Shown: piece by piece, positions 16,085 to 24,918 of the stretch | Layout of the letters: every line of letters starts with the position of its first letter | How positions within the stretch are numbered: the first letter of the stretch is position 1 | Assembly (NCBI RefSeq): GCF_000381925.1 | Contig: NZ_KB907309.1 | Span: 1,426,001-1,490,000, forward strand | Reading direction: 5' to 3' | DNA length: 64,000 bases | Origin: Nocardia sp. BMG111209 | Lineage (GTDB): Bacteria > Actinomycetota > Actinomycetes > Mycobacteriales > Mycobacteriaceae | Position numbers and translations under genes: made by a program | The notes under the pieces: model-generated | The model's input: the letters and a program-made list of their open reading frames with translations, nothing else | Database searches by the model: none | Told to the model about the DNA's origin: nothing

Positions 16085-16404
16085 TCCGATCGAACAAGAA
16101 AGGTAGTCGCAAGACCATGCGCAAGAACGAGATCGAGAAATGGTTCGCAGGCGGTGGTGAAGCAGGCGGTCCGAGCCTGTCGGTCGGCGGGTCGTCGATG
16201 CTGCCGGCGGCAGTACTACCGTCCGATGACCTGCTCGCCGGAGTCCGCCGAGGAGAGCACGGCTGGCCGGGCGCCGCGCGGAACAGTGTCGATCGGCGTA
16301 TCGACGTCAGGATCACTCCACCGCAGGTGAACCGCCGATCGGCCGGAGCAAGGTCCGATCGCAGCATCCTGCTGGCGTTCGGGCGAACAACCGGACCGCG
16401 ATAG
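16072..16404 (+). CDS. Short protein with tape-measure-like fragment
   Basis: A basic protein of 110 residues if it starts at GTG 16072, or 95 from ATG 16117. It overlaps the end of gpGT as tape-measure genes often do. It contains EIEKWFAGGGEAGGPSLSVGG, a glycine-rich segment like those in tape-measure C-termini. It ends in SDRSILLAFGRTTGPR, resembling the end of the 12.3-kb transglycosylase (RTDAVLAFGRH). It may be what remains of a tape-measure or carrier protein, or a small anchor carrying a shared terminal motif. No enzymatic motif is visible. Confidence 0.45.
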   Translation: MVAVIRSNKKGSRKTMRKNEIEKWFAGGGEAGGPSLSVGGSSMLPAAVLPSDDLLAGVRRGEHGWPGAARNSVDRRIDVRITPPQVNRRSAGARSDRSILLAFGRTTGPR

Positions 16405-16468
16405 GTACCGGACATGACACAGGCGTACCGCGATTGTCACGACCGAACCGGAAGTGGGTGGTGAGATC

Positions 16469-17938
16469 ATGTCACCGTGGGACAGAAGGATCGCAGCGAT
16501 GAGGTTGCGGTCCGCTGAACCGATCGCACACGGACCCGTGAAAGACCCGCCGCTGTGGTCGTATCAACAGCCCGAACAGGTTTTTCCGGCGGATGACGGC
16601 ACGCTCTACGGCCAGATGCCGCATCTCGGACCCGATCGAACGCAGACCTTACCCAGCGGGGTCGTGGTGCACGCCGGCCCGCCCGGCGATCTCACGGAAA
16701 CGATCACCGCTCCCGGGCAGGCCCCGATCACCATCGTGCGTCCACCGACCGCGGGCGATGGATCGGCGCCGTTTCCGCTCATGCCGCTGAGTATCCCCGG
16801 GATACAGGATTCGGAACGCCCCGCTCCCGGACGCCTGCACGACGGCTGGAGCCAGGAGCGGCTCGATGACCTGCGCACTTACGGCGAGCTGATTGCACAC
16901 AGTTACTTCGACAAAGAGGGTCAGATTCCGGATCGGATCATGAAGATGGCGGGGGCGCCGCCACATGATGATCCGTGGCCGTTCGCCGCCGACCTGCTGG
17001 AACACTTTCTGGACAATACGGGTGACGATTACCGTCTGCAGGATTGGCAGATGGCCAAGGTTGTCGGAACCAGTGAGGTGCAGAGCATCAACGACCTCCG
17101 GTTGAATGGCGGGAAATTGCGGGACAAGGACGGTAAACCCGTCCTCGATCGCGACGGCCGGGAAATAATCGTCAAAGGTGCGATTCAGCATGCGCAGGAG
17201 AATGCCGCCCGACATCCGGAGCTCTACGGACGGCCCCAGACCATCGATGAGTTGATGGATCCGAATCTGCCGCTGTGGTCGTATACCAACAGCTTGTCCG
17301 ATCCGGATGTGCATGCTGCGATCGGAAATTTCTTCGTTACCCTCGACGGCTCGATAACTGTCGAGCCGCACAGTTATGTCGCCGCATATCGTGATGAGGT
17401 GAGTCATTTCTACACCTATCACGACGAGGACAACAATCTGGGCATGGGTAGCGATGCTGCGCAGAATCAGGTCATGCAACAAATGCATGAACTCGAGACT
17501 CAGGGTGGTGCTCGCAGTTTTCGGGACTACGGTGTCTCGGCGCCGAGGTCGGAGGCCGGCGGCTATGCTTCGGGCGGCGTGGTGGCAGACGATCGATCCC
17601 GTGCGGCTGCCGGGGACGTCCGCGGACCGGGATCGTCCATAGGCGACAGGATTCCGGCTTTCCTGTCGGATGGCGAGTTCGTGGTGAACGCCGGATCGGC
17701 CGCCTCGAACCGTCCGTTGCTGCGGGCATTGAACAACGACCCCTTGTACATGACGAAGTACCTGAAGAATATCGAACAGGCGGTCACCACCGCCTTGACC
17801 CGAATTCGTGCGATGCCGTACCGGAGCGCCGGTAACGAGGACCGATCCAGCACGGTACATCTCGGTGCGCGCGATGTGCACGAGGCATTCGCCCAGGCGA
17901 AGCTGTGGGAGCAGCGTCACGCTCTCGACGAGTTCTGA
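16469..17938 (+). CDS. Tail-associated protein with tape-measure-like C-terminal module
   Basis: A 489-residue protein; ATG 16469 was preferred over GTG 16454 because GGTGAG precedes it. Residues about 1-110 are Pro-rich. About 125-340 form an ordered domain with DDYRLQDWQMAKVVG, a KDGKPVLDRDGRE strand, and a C-terminal beta-hairpin AIGNFFVTLDGSITVEPHSY ending in FYTYHDEDNNLGMG. About 365-489 are a glycine-rich linker and the module GPGSSIGDRIPAFLSDGEF, then PLLRALNNDPLYMTKYL, then DVHEAFAQAKLWEQRH. The SDGEFVVNA segment is typical of actinophage tape-measure C-termini. The middle domain might be an effector; I cannot assign an activity. Confidence 0.6.
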   Translation: MSPWDRRIAAMRLRSAEPIAHGPVKDPPLWSYQQPEQVFPADDGTLYGQMPHLGPDRTQTLPSGVVVHAGPPGDLTETITAPGQAPITIVRPPTAGDGSAPFPLMPLSIPGIQDSERPAPGRLHDGWSQERLDDLRTYGELIAHSYFDKEGQIPDRIMKMAGAPPHDDPWPFAADLLEHFLDNTGDDYRLQDWQMAKVVGTSEVQSINDLRLNGGKLRDKDGKPVLDRDGREIIVKGAIQHAQENAARHPELYGRPQTIDELMDPNLPLWSYTNSLSDPDVHAAIGNFFVTLDGSITVEPHSYVAAYRDEVSHFYTYHDEDNNLGMGSDAAQNQVMQQMHELETQGGARSFRDYGVSAPRSEAGGYASGGVVADDRSRAAAGDVRGPGSSIGDRIPAFLSDGEFVVNAGSAASNRPLLRALNNDPLYMTKYLKNIEQAVTTALTRIRAMPYRSAGNEDRSSTVHLGARDVHEAFAQAKLWEQRHALDEF

Positions 17939-17956
17939 CCGAGCGGGTCCGCAACG

Positions 17957-18436
17957 TCAGTGTGGCCCTTCCGATTCCGGCACACTATGTGGCCAGAGGC
18001 ACGCCGATATCGCCCGTATGGACAATCGGGAGCCGTATTGATACCGGGTACTGATCTCGAACAATTTGTCCGCCGTATGCGTGACGATGTCCTGATCCAC
18101 GACATAGGTCGAGCCCAGGGCTCCGGCCGCACCGACGAACCGATCGCGCATAGCCGGTGACACGTCGTCCACCGTGTAACGGATGGTCACCACGATCTGA
18201 CCGGTTTCCGGGCCGCCCTGCAGGTCTCGATGGCACAACAGGCCGGAGGTCTCGGCGCTGTTCTCCCGCAACGTCAATCCCGGGTCGACAACGCCTATCA
18301 CCCGAATAAGCCCGTCCTCCAGATGTTTTCGGGCATCGTCAGCTCCGACCGGAGCCGGTTCGGGTTGTCCGTTCGTGCACGACCCGGCCAGAAGGGCTGC
18401 GGCGCAGATCAAGGGTGCGAATATCGCGCGACGCAT
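17957..18436 (-). CDS. Lipoprotein on the opposite strand, possible immunity protein
   Basis: A 159-residue protein with a clear lipoprotein signal (APLICAAALLAGSC, cysteine at residue 20), so it is envelope-anchored and exported. The mature part has strands (GQIVVTIRYTVDDV) and a helix (PAMRDRFVGAAGALGSTYVV), and one further Cys pair. It is the only leftward gene within the tail gene block, convergent with the 16.5-kb gene and divergent from the 18.7-kb one. A surface lipoprotein next to tail-associated effector-like proteins suggests immunity or receptor-blocking (superinfection-exclusion) function. This is inferred from location only. Confidence 0.6.
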   Translation of the reverse strand: MRRAIFAPLICAAALLAGSCTNGQPEPAPVGADDARKHLEDGLIRVIGVVDPGLTLRENSAETSGLLCHRDLQGGPETGQIVVTIRYTVDDVSPAMRDRFVGAAGALGSTYVVDQDIVTHTADKLFEISTRYQYGSRLSIRAISACLWPHSVPESEGPH

Positions 18437-18659
18437 GTGTCCAGACTCCTCTGCCGCCGAATCCCGTCCACTCTAACGAACTCGACAGTCTCGAGGGCGC
18501 CGGACGGTCGGTGGTGCTGCGGCATGCCGGTGGCGCAACCCGCACGAGGCGGCCGCCTCGCGATGGAGCATCCCCGGACCGACTCGGCCACCGTCACGAC
18601 GCCACGGTACCGCCGCGAGGAGCCGAGAACAGAACTGTACAAACGAGATTCGAAGCGAG

Positions 18660-19157
18660 ATGCCAATGACACCATGGGCTGACAGAAGAGGCGAAGGGAT
18701 TCCGGTTCCGCCGCCGGCCGGTCTGCCGGACCCGGCGGCGCGACTCGACATCCCACTTCCCTGGGCACATCCGCAGTTGCCACCGTTGCACTTCGTCGAC
18801 GACAATTCGCCGGCGGCTTATGCGGCCGGTGGCGACGTCAAGGGTCCCGGTTCGTCCATCGGCGACAAGATTCCGGCGTTTCTGTCCGATGGCGAATTCG
18901 TGGTGAATGCGGTATCGGCCAACGCCAACCGGCCGTTGCTCCGGGCGATCAACGACGACCCGCTGTACATGACGAAGTATCTCCGGCAGATCGAGAGCAC
19001 CGTCGCCGCCGCACTGACCCGGGTCCGGGCTACCCCCGCCCTCGGCCGGAACCACACGGATCGGTCGGTCACGGTCAACGTCTCCACTTACGATGTGCAC
19101 GAAGCATTTTCGCGGGCAAAGTTGTGGGAACAACGACACACCCTGGCGGACGACTGA
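18660..19157 (+). CDS. Second copy of the tape-measure-like C-terminal module
   Basis: A 165-residue protein, ATG 18660 (ATG 18666 possible). After about 50 Pro-rich residues it matches the end of the 16.5-kb protein nearly throughout: YAAGGDVKGPGSSIGDKIPA, LSDGEFVVNAVSANANRPLL, INDDPLYMTKYLRQIE, then DVHEAFSRAKLWEQRHTL. It therefore looks like the conserved carrier part without the variable middle domain, either a deletion product or an independent structural gene. It is followed 51 bases later by the large toxin-like gene. Confidence 0.6.
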   Translation: MPMTPWADRRGEGIPVPPPAGLPDPAARLDIPLPWAHPQLPPLHFVDDNSPAAYAAGGDVKGPGSSIGDKIPAFLSDGEFVVNAVSANANRPLLRAINDDPLYMTKYLRQIESTVAAALTRVRATPALGRNHTDRSVTVNVSTYDVHEAFSRAKLWEQRHTLADD

Positions 19158-19208
19158 TCCCCGCCTATTCGATCCGACATTCATTTCTATCTCCGAGGTT
19201 CGAGCAGT

Positions 19209-22067
19209 ATGCCCATTCCGCCTCAACGCCATGATCCGAGCATGAATCCACGGGATTCCATATGGAATCCCGAGAATGCGCCACCGGGCACCGAGATTCA
19301 CACGAAGGAGGAGACCACCCCGGACGGCCGGTTCACCACGACCACGACCACGATGACCGGAACCGGGGCGAACACTCCGCCGTCCATCCAGAAAGTGCAC
19401 GAGAATATAAACCCGGCGACCGGTATTCTGCCGTCTCTTCCGGGGACCGGTCCGACCCAGGATCATCCCTATTGGGTGACCAATCCTGAAGGCACCCATT
19501 GGGAAGCAACGGAAACCGCCGGCACCGGAAAGAATGTCTACCAGACATGGGTGCTCCAGGATCCTTCCGGGAAACCGATCGAGTACGTCGAGGTATATCT
19601 CTCCGACGGAATCGTGAAACGCACCGAGATCACGAACCCGAACGACACCAGCGGCACGATCAGCGGGACCCAATTCGACGATCAGGGACGGCCCACCGGC
19701 TACTACACCACCACTCGCAACGGGGACACCGTCGGTATTGCGCCGGGCGTCAACCCGGTCAACAGACTCGGCAGTGATGCCTTCGCCAGTGCGATGGCCG
19801 ATCGCCACTTCGGCGACCTGGCCGGCGGCCCCGCCGGGATGGCCCTACTGGCAGGCGATCTGCAAGAGGCCGCAGGGAAACCCCCTGGCACGTCGTTCGT
19901 CACCGCCAGTGGCGATCGTGTCACGGTCAACGGCGACGGCCTCAGTATCACCGGACCTCAGGGCATCACGCTGCGAACCGTCACCGGTCCCATCGGAATC
20001 GACGGACGTCAGACCACCGACACCATCGTTTCCCAACCCGGCCAGGATCCGTACGTCCTGTCGACCGTGCACATCCCCGGCGCCGATTCGAAGAGCCGGG
20101 ACATCACCGTCGACGCGAACGACAAGCCCGTCGCCATTACCGATCGCACCGACGGTGCCGTGGCTCGCACCTATACACCGGCCACCGATTCAAGCGGGAA
20201 CACGATCCCTGGCAGGTTCGTCGCCCACCAGGACGGAAAAACCTTCCAGATCGACACCGCCGTCCCCGGGCAGCAGTCCGAAAGCGTCACCGGCCAATAC
20301 ACGACTGGGATAGTGCCCTGGGACCGCCGAACCTACACCTACACAGAAACGAAATACTCAGACGGCCGCGTCAGCATCGAAGAAACCCAGAACAACGGTT
20401 ACGGCACAAAAACTGTTGTTACACATTACCCTGACGGGCACTCGACACTGCAAGTATTCGACCGTCGAACCGGTCAAATCCTGCACACCGAACCGGACTA
20501 CGACAGCGGTCATCCGGACTATTACGATCCGGACCGCGCAGCATTGCAACAGATCGAGAACACCGTCGTCGGATTGTTGCCCGACCCACAACATGATGTC
20601 GATGTACTCGCCAACCCGAACTCCAGCGCGATCGACACCATCATGGCAACGATCGACTTCGCCCCGTTTGTCAATGCCGCGGGTAGAGCTGGACGAGCGG
20701 TTATGGGAGTCGGTCGCAGCGCGGTCCAGGATGCATTGGCCGAAGGAGCTACGCAAGCGCAGGCCAAAGAAGCCGGCGAACGTGCCATGCTAGATTTCAC
20801 CCACCAGCACGAGCACAGCAACCAACCCGGAAAATCTGACACGAACGAGCCGGATCGGCAAACCGGTAGCCCAGAAACTGACGGTGGCGATATACCGCCG
20901 GGAATGATGAAGCGAGATGATGGCCAGCTGGTCTGGGATGGGACCAAGGGCGGCACAAAGCGCGGAACAATGCCGCCCAGTAAAGCTCTCCCCGGTGGCA
21001 AGCAGCCGGTATCTCCTAGAGCAGAACAAGGCCCGAAGAAAAATCGCATCAATCCGTCGGAAGCTGACAAGGATTGGCTGGAATCAGAGACTCTGCCGAG
21101 TCGTGATGGGATGGTTGAAGGCCCTGCCGGCGATTGGACTGGCTCGGGGCTGCGAACGAAAGATTCCAACGTAAATGGCTTCATAGGCGATGCCCTTACT
21201 CGGGCCAAACTGAAGCTCGGTGGATACACGATCATTGCGGCGGGCGAAGATGCAAGAATTCCGATTCCTGATACTTGGCCTCCGGTATATTTCAAACCGG
21301 ATTTCATCGCCGTTGATCGAGATGGCAAGCTGGTTCTTGTCGAGTCGAAGTTCAACGCTAATGCATCCTATGAGTTCGGGCAGTTCTATGGGTACGGTCA
21401 GTATCTGGATGGTGGCCGGATCCTCGAGGTAGACCAATCTAAAAACAGTAAGCTCTATCAGGCTTTGAAGGATAATGGTCTGGAGCCTGGAAAGGTGGTG
21501 GTAGATCGGGTTACTTCGGTCCGCTGGAATGACGGCTGGTCTCCGAGCTATCAAGTATTGGAAGAGGCGGCAAAAAATCCGGGTTTCGGAACTTTTCTCC
21601 GAGAGAATGATGCAGAATGGCGGGACTCGGCACTCGCAGCATATTCTGAGATCAATGCGGAGGCGTCAATCCAGGCGATGGGCACTGGAGATCTGTATTC
21701 TGCGCTCTACTTCCAGGCTCGGCACCAGGCTTTGGAACTGGCTCAGGCGATGCCACCGAACTCCGGTATGCTGAATAACGTTCTGATGGATGCTCTGGAT
21801 ATATCAGCGCGATGGTATGACAGCGTCATGCGGGGTAATGGCGATGATGTACCAGGTAATTCGATGACAGCCTACGCGGATCCTGTCGCATCTACGGCAG
21901 TCCCACAGGTAGCAGCAAACGTTCAGATTACGATGCCTTCAATTAGAAAAATTCAAGCTTCGGTGCGGCGAGTGGACCAGTCGATAACTGTCAATCTTTA
22001 TTGCGGCGACAGGTCGAGCCGGTGGGCCGGCAAGGTTGGAGTCGGCCGGAGATTTAATTACAGATAG
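19209..22067 (+). CDS. Large toxin-like protein with C-terminal PD-(D/E)xK nuclease-like domain
   Basis: A 952-residue protein. Residues about 1-430 are Gly/Thr/Asp-rich beta-repeat-like, with many YxDG and DGR turns that recall RHS/YD-type or adhesin stalks. About 445-525 hold a hydrophobic pre-toxin-like region (APFVNAAGRAGRAVMGVG). A polar linker follows to about 640. About 655-760 contain a nuclease-like core: helix GFIGDALTRAKLKLGG, then P697-D698, E712 and K714 in LVLVESKFNA, followed by QFYGYGQYLDGG. This D...ExK arrangement is that of PD-(D/E)xK nucleases, suggesting DNA or RNA cleavage in a target cell. From about 20.4 kb onward the base composition becomes visibly AT-richer. The next gene is a candidate immunity protein. 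Confidence 0.6.
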   Translation: MPIPPQRHDPSMNPRDSIWNPENAPPGTEIHTKEETTPDGRFTTTTTTMTGTGANTPPSIQKVHENINPATGILPSLPGTGPTQDHPYWVTNPEGTHWEATETAGTGKNVYQTWVLQDPSGKPIEYVEVYLSDGIVKRTEITNPNDTSGTISGTQFDDQGRPTGYYTTTRNGDTVGIAPGVNPVNRLGSDAFASAMADRHFGDLAGGPAGMALLAGDLQEAAGKPPGTSFVTASGDRVTVNGDGLSITGPQGITLRTVTGPIGIDGRQTTDTIVSQPGQDPYVLSTVHIPGADSKSRDITVDANDKPVAITDRTDGAVARTYTPATDSSGNTIPGRFVAHQDGKTFQIDTAVPGQQSESVTGQYTTGIVPWDRRTYTYTETKYSDGRVSIEETQNNGYGTKTVVTHYPDGHSTLQVFDRRTGQILHTEPDYDSGHPDYYDPDRAALQQIENTVVGLLPDPQHDVDVLANPNSSAIDTIMATIDFAPFVNAAGRAGRAVMGVGRSAVQDALAEGATQAQAKEAGERAMLDFTHQHEHSNQPGKSDTNEPDRQTGSPETDGGDIPPGMMKRDDGQLVWDGTKGGTKRGTMPPSKALPGGKQPVSPRAEQGPKKNRINPSEADKDWLESETLPSRDGMVEGPAGDWTGSGLRTKDSNVNGFIGDALTRAKLKLGGYTIIAAGEDARIPIPDTWPPVYFKPDFIAVDRDGKLVLVESKFNANASYEFGQFYGYGQYLDGGRILEVDQSKNSKLYQALKDNGLEPGKVVVDRVTSVRWNDGWSPSYQVLEEAAKNPGFGTFLRENDAEWRDSALAAYSEINAEASIQAMGTGDLYSALYFQARHQALELAQAMPPNSGMLNNVLMDALDISARWYDSVMRGNGDDVPGNSMTAYADPVASTAVPQVAANVQITMPSIRKIQASVRRVDQSITVNLYCGDRSSRWAGKVGVGRRFNYR

Positions 22068-22236
22068 GTAGCATGGAGATAATATAACTTACATTTCCTC
22101 GGCTGGATGGGCGTTGGTAGGAGATTAGTGTCGGGGAGTAGTCGAGTGTGGTAATAGAGCTGAAGTTGCCCGGATGTATACTCATAGTATTGAAGTCGGA
22201 TAAACAGGTTGGCTGTCCCGCTGGCCGGACGGGAGT

Positions 22237-22986
22237 GTGAGTAGGGTGGGCGCCAAGGAATCGTCGCGCGTGATGGATCTTTACATACAGAAGCTTGGGC
22301 GTAGTCTCTCTGGATTGGGTTACGAAACCTCGGGTCCCCCGGACCACGACTTGGACCGCGAGCCCGGCGTGAAGCACCCTGAGTGGCGCATATCCTGGTT
22401 TTCTCTGCGTAGTCCTATTCCTGAGGTTAATTTCGCTCTGATGGCCCACCTGCGCCGGTCGAGCGAGGGTAATATCGGGATATCGGGCAACGCTTTGCTG
22501 GTTTCTGCTGCCGTCGAGGATATACTCGACGAGTTGTCATACGACTCCATCGATAACTTTTGCGGAAGCGTGCTGGATTCGATTCCGTTCACCTATTTCG
22601 AAACACCACAGGATATGTCACAGTATATATGGGTTACGGGCGAAAATGGTGTCGATGCCGGAGTGCGAGAGTATATGAGGCTCGTTGATGGTCCGGTCTC
22701 GGGTTGGTTTTCCGATCGAGATGATATTACAAAGCTTCTCCAGCTGTCGGGGACTGCCAGGCCCAACAACGTCGTCGACCAGGTGAATCCAGATCCGATG
22801 AGGCTTCGCGGATCCATTGTGCTGGCAGTTTTGTCGGGTCGTGGCGCGGATGCGGCTCGAGTCATGGCCGAGTATATAGGTCGTGGAACTTTTAATAACT
22901 CGGACTCTCGCGAGAAAGCCCGGGCTTTCGATGCGGCTATGATTCGCAAGTTTCCGGTGTACGAGGAATCGCGTCGTGCTGGATAG
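22237..22986 (+). CDS. Candidate immunity protein for the adjacent nuclease-like toxin
   Basis: A 249-residue soluble protein, GTG 22237 (ATG 22270 possible). It is AT-rich compared with the tail genes. It shares clear similarity with a broken gene at 24.9-25.7 kb: REYMRLVDGPVSGWF aligns with AKFMDYVRGPVQEWF, VNPDPMRLRGSIVLAVL with TNPDPSLLRGTCVLCVL, and ARVMAEYIGRGTF with ALMQWYLARGRF. Two paralogues, each directly following a toxin-like gene, is the pattern of immunity proteins in polymorphic toxin loci. No catalytic motif is visible. I do not recognise a named immunity family. Confidence 0.6.
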   Translation: MSRVGAKESSRVMDLYIQKLGRSLSGLGYETSGPPDHDLDREPGVKHPEWRISWFSLRSPIPEVNFALMAHLRRSSEGNIGISGNALLVSAAVEDILDELSYDSIDNFCGSVLDSIPFTYFETPQDMSQYIWVTGENGVDAGVREYMRLVDGPVSGWFSDRDDITKLLQLSGTARPNNVVDQVNPDPMRLRGSIVLAVLSGRGADAARVMAEYIGRGTFNNSDSREKARAFDAAMIRKFPVYEESRRAG

Positions 22987-23423
22987 TCGATACAATACAA
23001 CAGTATCTCTACCTGAGTCGATGCCCAGAAGAGGCGTATGAAAGAGTCACATATTTGCGCGGTTGGGGTGAAAAATGCCATACTGCAGCCCTGTAGTATC
23101 GGCGATCGTCAGTAAAGCTTTGATCCGATTTCCGCATAGCGCCGACAGTAGTATACAGAAATCGTCACGATTTATCAGGAAGGTACGTCGGAATGAACGT
23201 TGATATTGAAGGGTGACCCGAGTTTCCAGAACGGCTGCCGAATTCGATTGGACCTGGCCCGTCGCCGACATCGATAGGTTCTGCAACGTTCGAGTGTCGG
23301 GGAGCGATTCAGCAGGACGGCCACCGATTGTTGGTCACCTCGACGACCGGACACTTGGGTAGCGATAGACTCACGACATCTGTTGGGCGGCAACAAGATA
23401 GCGCACCACACGTGGAGGTATGA
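22987..23423. other. Non-coding, AT-richer gap
   Basis: No gene can be supported in this stretch of about 440 bases on either strand. It contains short stop-rich frames and the GGAGG (23412-23416) that serves the next gene. Its base composition resembles the preceding immunity gene, so it may be residue from past cassette exchange. Confidence 0.5.
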
Positions 23424-24182
23424 ATGACGGTGAGTGAGCATGATCGGATCGATCAGCTGGCGGTGGGCCCGGACGGTCGCCTGGTGCTGGCCATGACCGA
23501 GGAGCGGACGTATCTCCACGATGATCCCGCAACATTGAACGACGACTTCCGCTCGAAGATCAATGCATATCTGTACGGCATCCAATCCGGCCACGTTCGG
23601 GATCTCGCCCACCGATCCGGGATCACGAACTTCGACGGCGTCGACATCGTGCTGTTCAGCGACGCCGAACCGACGCCGTTCGTGAGCGAGGTGTTGCATT
23701 CGGTGAATCGTGAGTTCGCCGACAAAGGTATCCGTACCCGGTGGGAGTCGATCGCTGCGGAGGAACTCAGGCCGAAGGTGATCGAGTTGGCATTGGTCGA
23801 GGAAGCCGCCCGGATGTGCGGAAAGAAATGGGAATTCGCGCTGCTGTGGGTACGGTTGATCGGCCGGGACGGCGACGCCGGTATCAAAGTCATCCGCAAT
23901 CGCCGGAAGCAGGAGACGGAGAACCTCGAACCATCGGAACTGCTGCTGACGCTGCTGGGTGAGTACAAGAAGGCTTGTTACGACGAGCAGACCGGGACCT
24001 GGCTGAGCGGCCAGATATCCATCGCGGGCCCGGACGACTACCGCGCCGACTTCTCCCGGACCAGCGACCTGCCCTGGGTGAACCAGGTGGTATCGAAAGA
24101 GCGGCTGGAGGAGGAGCTCGACGCATTTCCCCGAGCCGCAGAGGAAATTCCGGACTGGATTCCCGAACGCACGTCTCGATAA
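23424..24182 (+). CDS. Orphan immunity-like protein with DUF6572-like N-terminal domain
   Basis: A 252-residue soluble protein with ATG 23424 and GGAGG 7 bases upstream. Residues about 1-75 (DRIDQLAVGPDGRLVLAMTE, then LNDDFRSKINAYLYGI) resemble DUF6572. About 130-250 contain WEFALLWVRLIGRDGDAG, ELLLTLLGEYKKACYDEQTG, then ISIAGPDDYRADFS and LPWVNQVV, and end in a helix and acidic residues. The second half resembles immunity proteins of the YezG/DUF600 kind in pattern (kinked helix, W.s....f..DGry...fd...pW). No matching toxin stands directly upstream, so it may be an orphan immunity gene. Confidence 0.5.
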   Translation: MTVSEHDRIDQLAVGPDGRLVLAMTEERTYLHDDPATLNDDFRSKINAYLYGIQSGHVRDLAHRSGITNFDGVDIVLFSDAEPTPFVSEVLHSVNREFADKGIRTRWESIAAEELRPKVIELALVEEAARMCGKKWEFALLWVRLIGRDGDAGIKVIRNRRKQETENLEPSELLLTLLGEYKKACYDEQTGTWLSGQISIAGPDDYRADFSRTSDLPWVNQVVSKERLEEELDAFPRAAEEIPDWIPERTSR

Positions 24183-24359
24183 TTCTGCACATACCGCACG
24201 AGTACGTCCGCACCTGACGGTGGCCACGTAGCGGAAATACTCTTGAATAGCAGGTGCGAGCACTGTCGCACTACTTCGAAACGCGTCCCGCATTCTGCTG
24301 GGCGCGTTTTCGCATTCAACCGACCTGATGGAACATCAGTCCGAGAACCATGGAGTGAC

Positions 24360-24918
24360 ATGTCCGACCCGCTCGGTATTCCAACAGATGCAAGCAGTCA
24401 CCACGAGGGCGATATCTGGTGGTCGACCGACGCCGCCGGCAATCCGGTGAAAAATACCATCCCGCCGGGAAACGGCAACCAGACCGTCGATCAGACGTTC
24501 ATCGATCCCGCGATGGGCCTCGAACGGGAGTTTCTCGCCGGTGCGGAATCATCGAAGCAATTTGGCGTCGGACAATTTGACAAACTATTGAGAATGGATT
24601 CGAAAATCCCACAGGGCGAGTTGTTGAAATATCTGCCGCTACCTCGGCGCGCCTCCATTGGCTCACCGATATCTATGCCGCTATTCCGGTATTGCCCACA
24701 ATGATGGTGTCACCGGTTCTCCCAACCGGCGCCTAGGTGCAACAGGATACTTCAACCCGCCGCGTGTACAAGAAAACGCTGCTCGATATCTCCGTGGCGA
24801 GGACAATCGGCCGGCGGGCCGAGAAAATGCGGGTCATAGGTTACGCCGGCGCCTTGCTGCGCAGGTGAAAAAACCGCTAGAGTCTGCCGAAAAGGCAGTG
24901 GCAAGGACTGGAACGTGA
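24360..24918 (+). pseudogene. Decayed toxin-like gene
   Basis: An ATG at 24360 begins SDPLGIPTDASSHHEGDIWW, then EFLAGAESSKQFGVGQF, a start like that of polymorphic toxin carriers. The frame is lost near 24640. Later protein-like segments appear in the other two forward frames (RVYKKTLLDISVARTIGRRA in one; GYFNPPRVQENAARYL to the TGA at 24916-24918 in another). The last frame's stop overlaps the GTG of the following immunity-like remnant. This indicates a shortened toxin cassette with at least one frameshift, and probably internal deletion. Confidence 0.5.

Noticed and set aside
16469..17938. Calling the 16.5-kb protein the tape-measure protein
   Set aside because: It has the C-terminal module, but it is short and Pro/Gly-rich without the long helical stretches expected of a tape measure. 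It was left as tail-associated.
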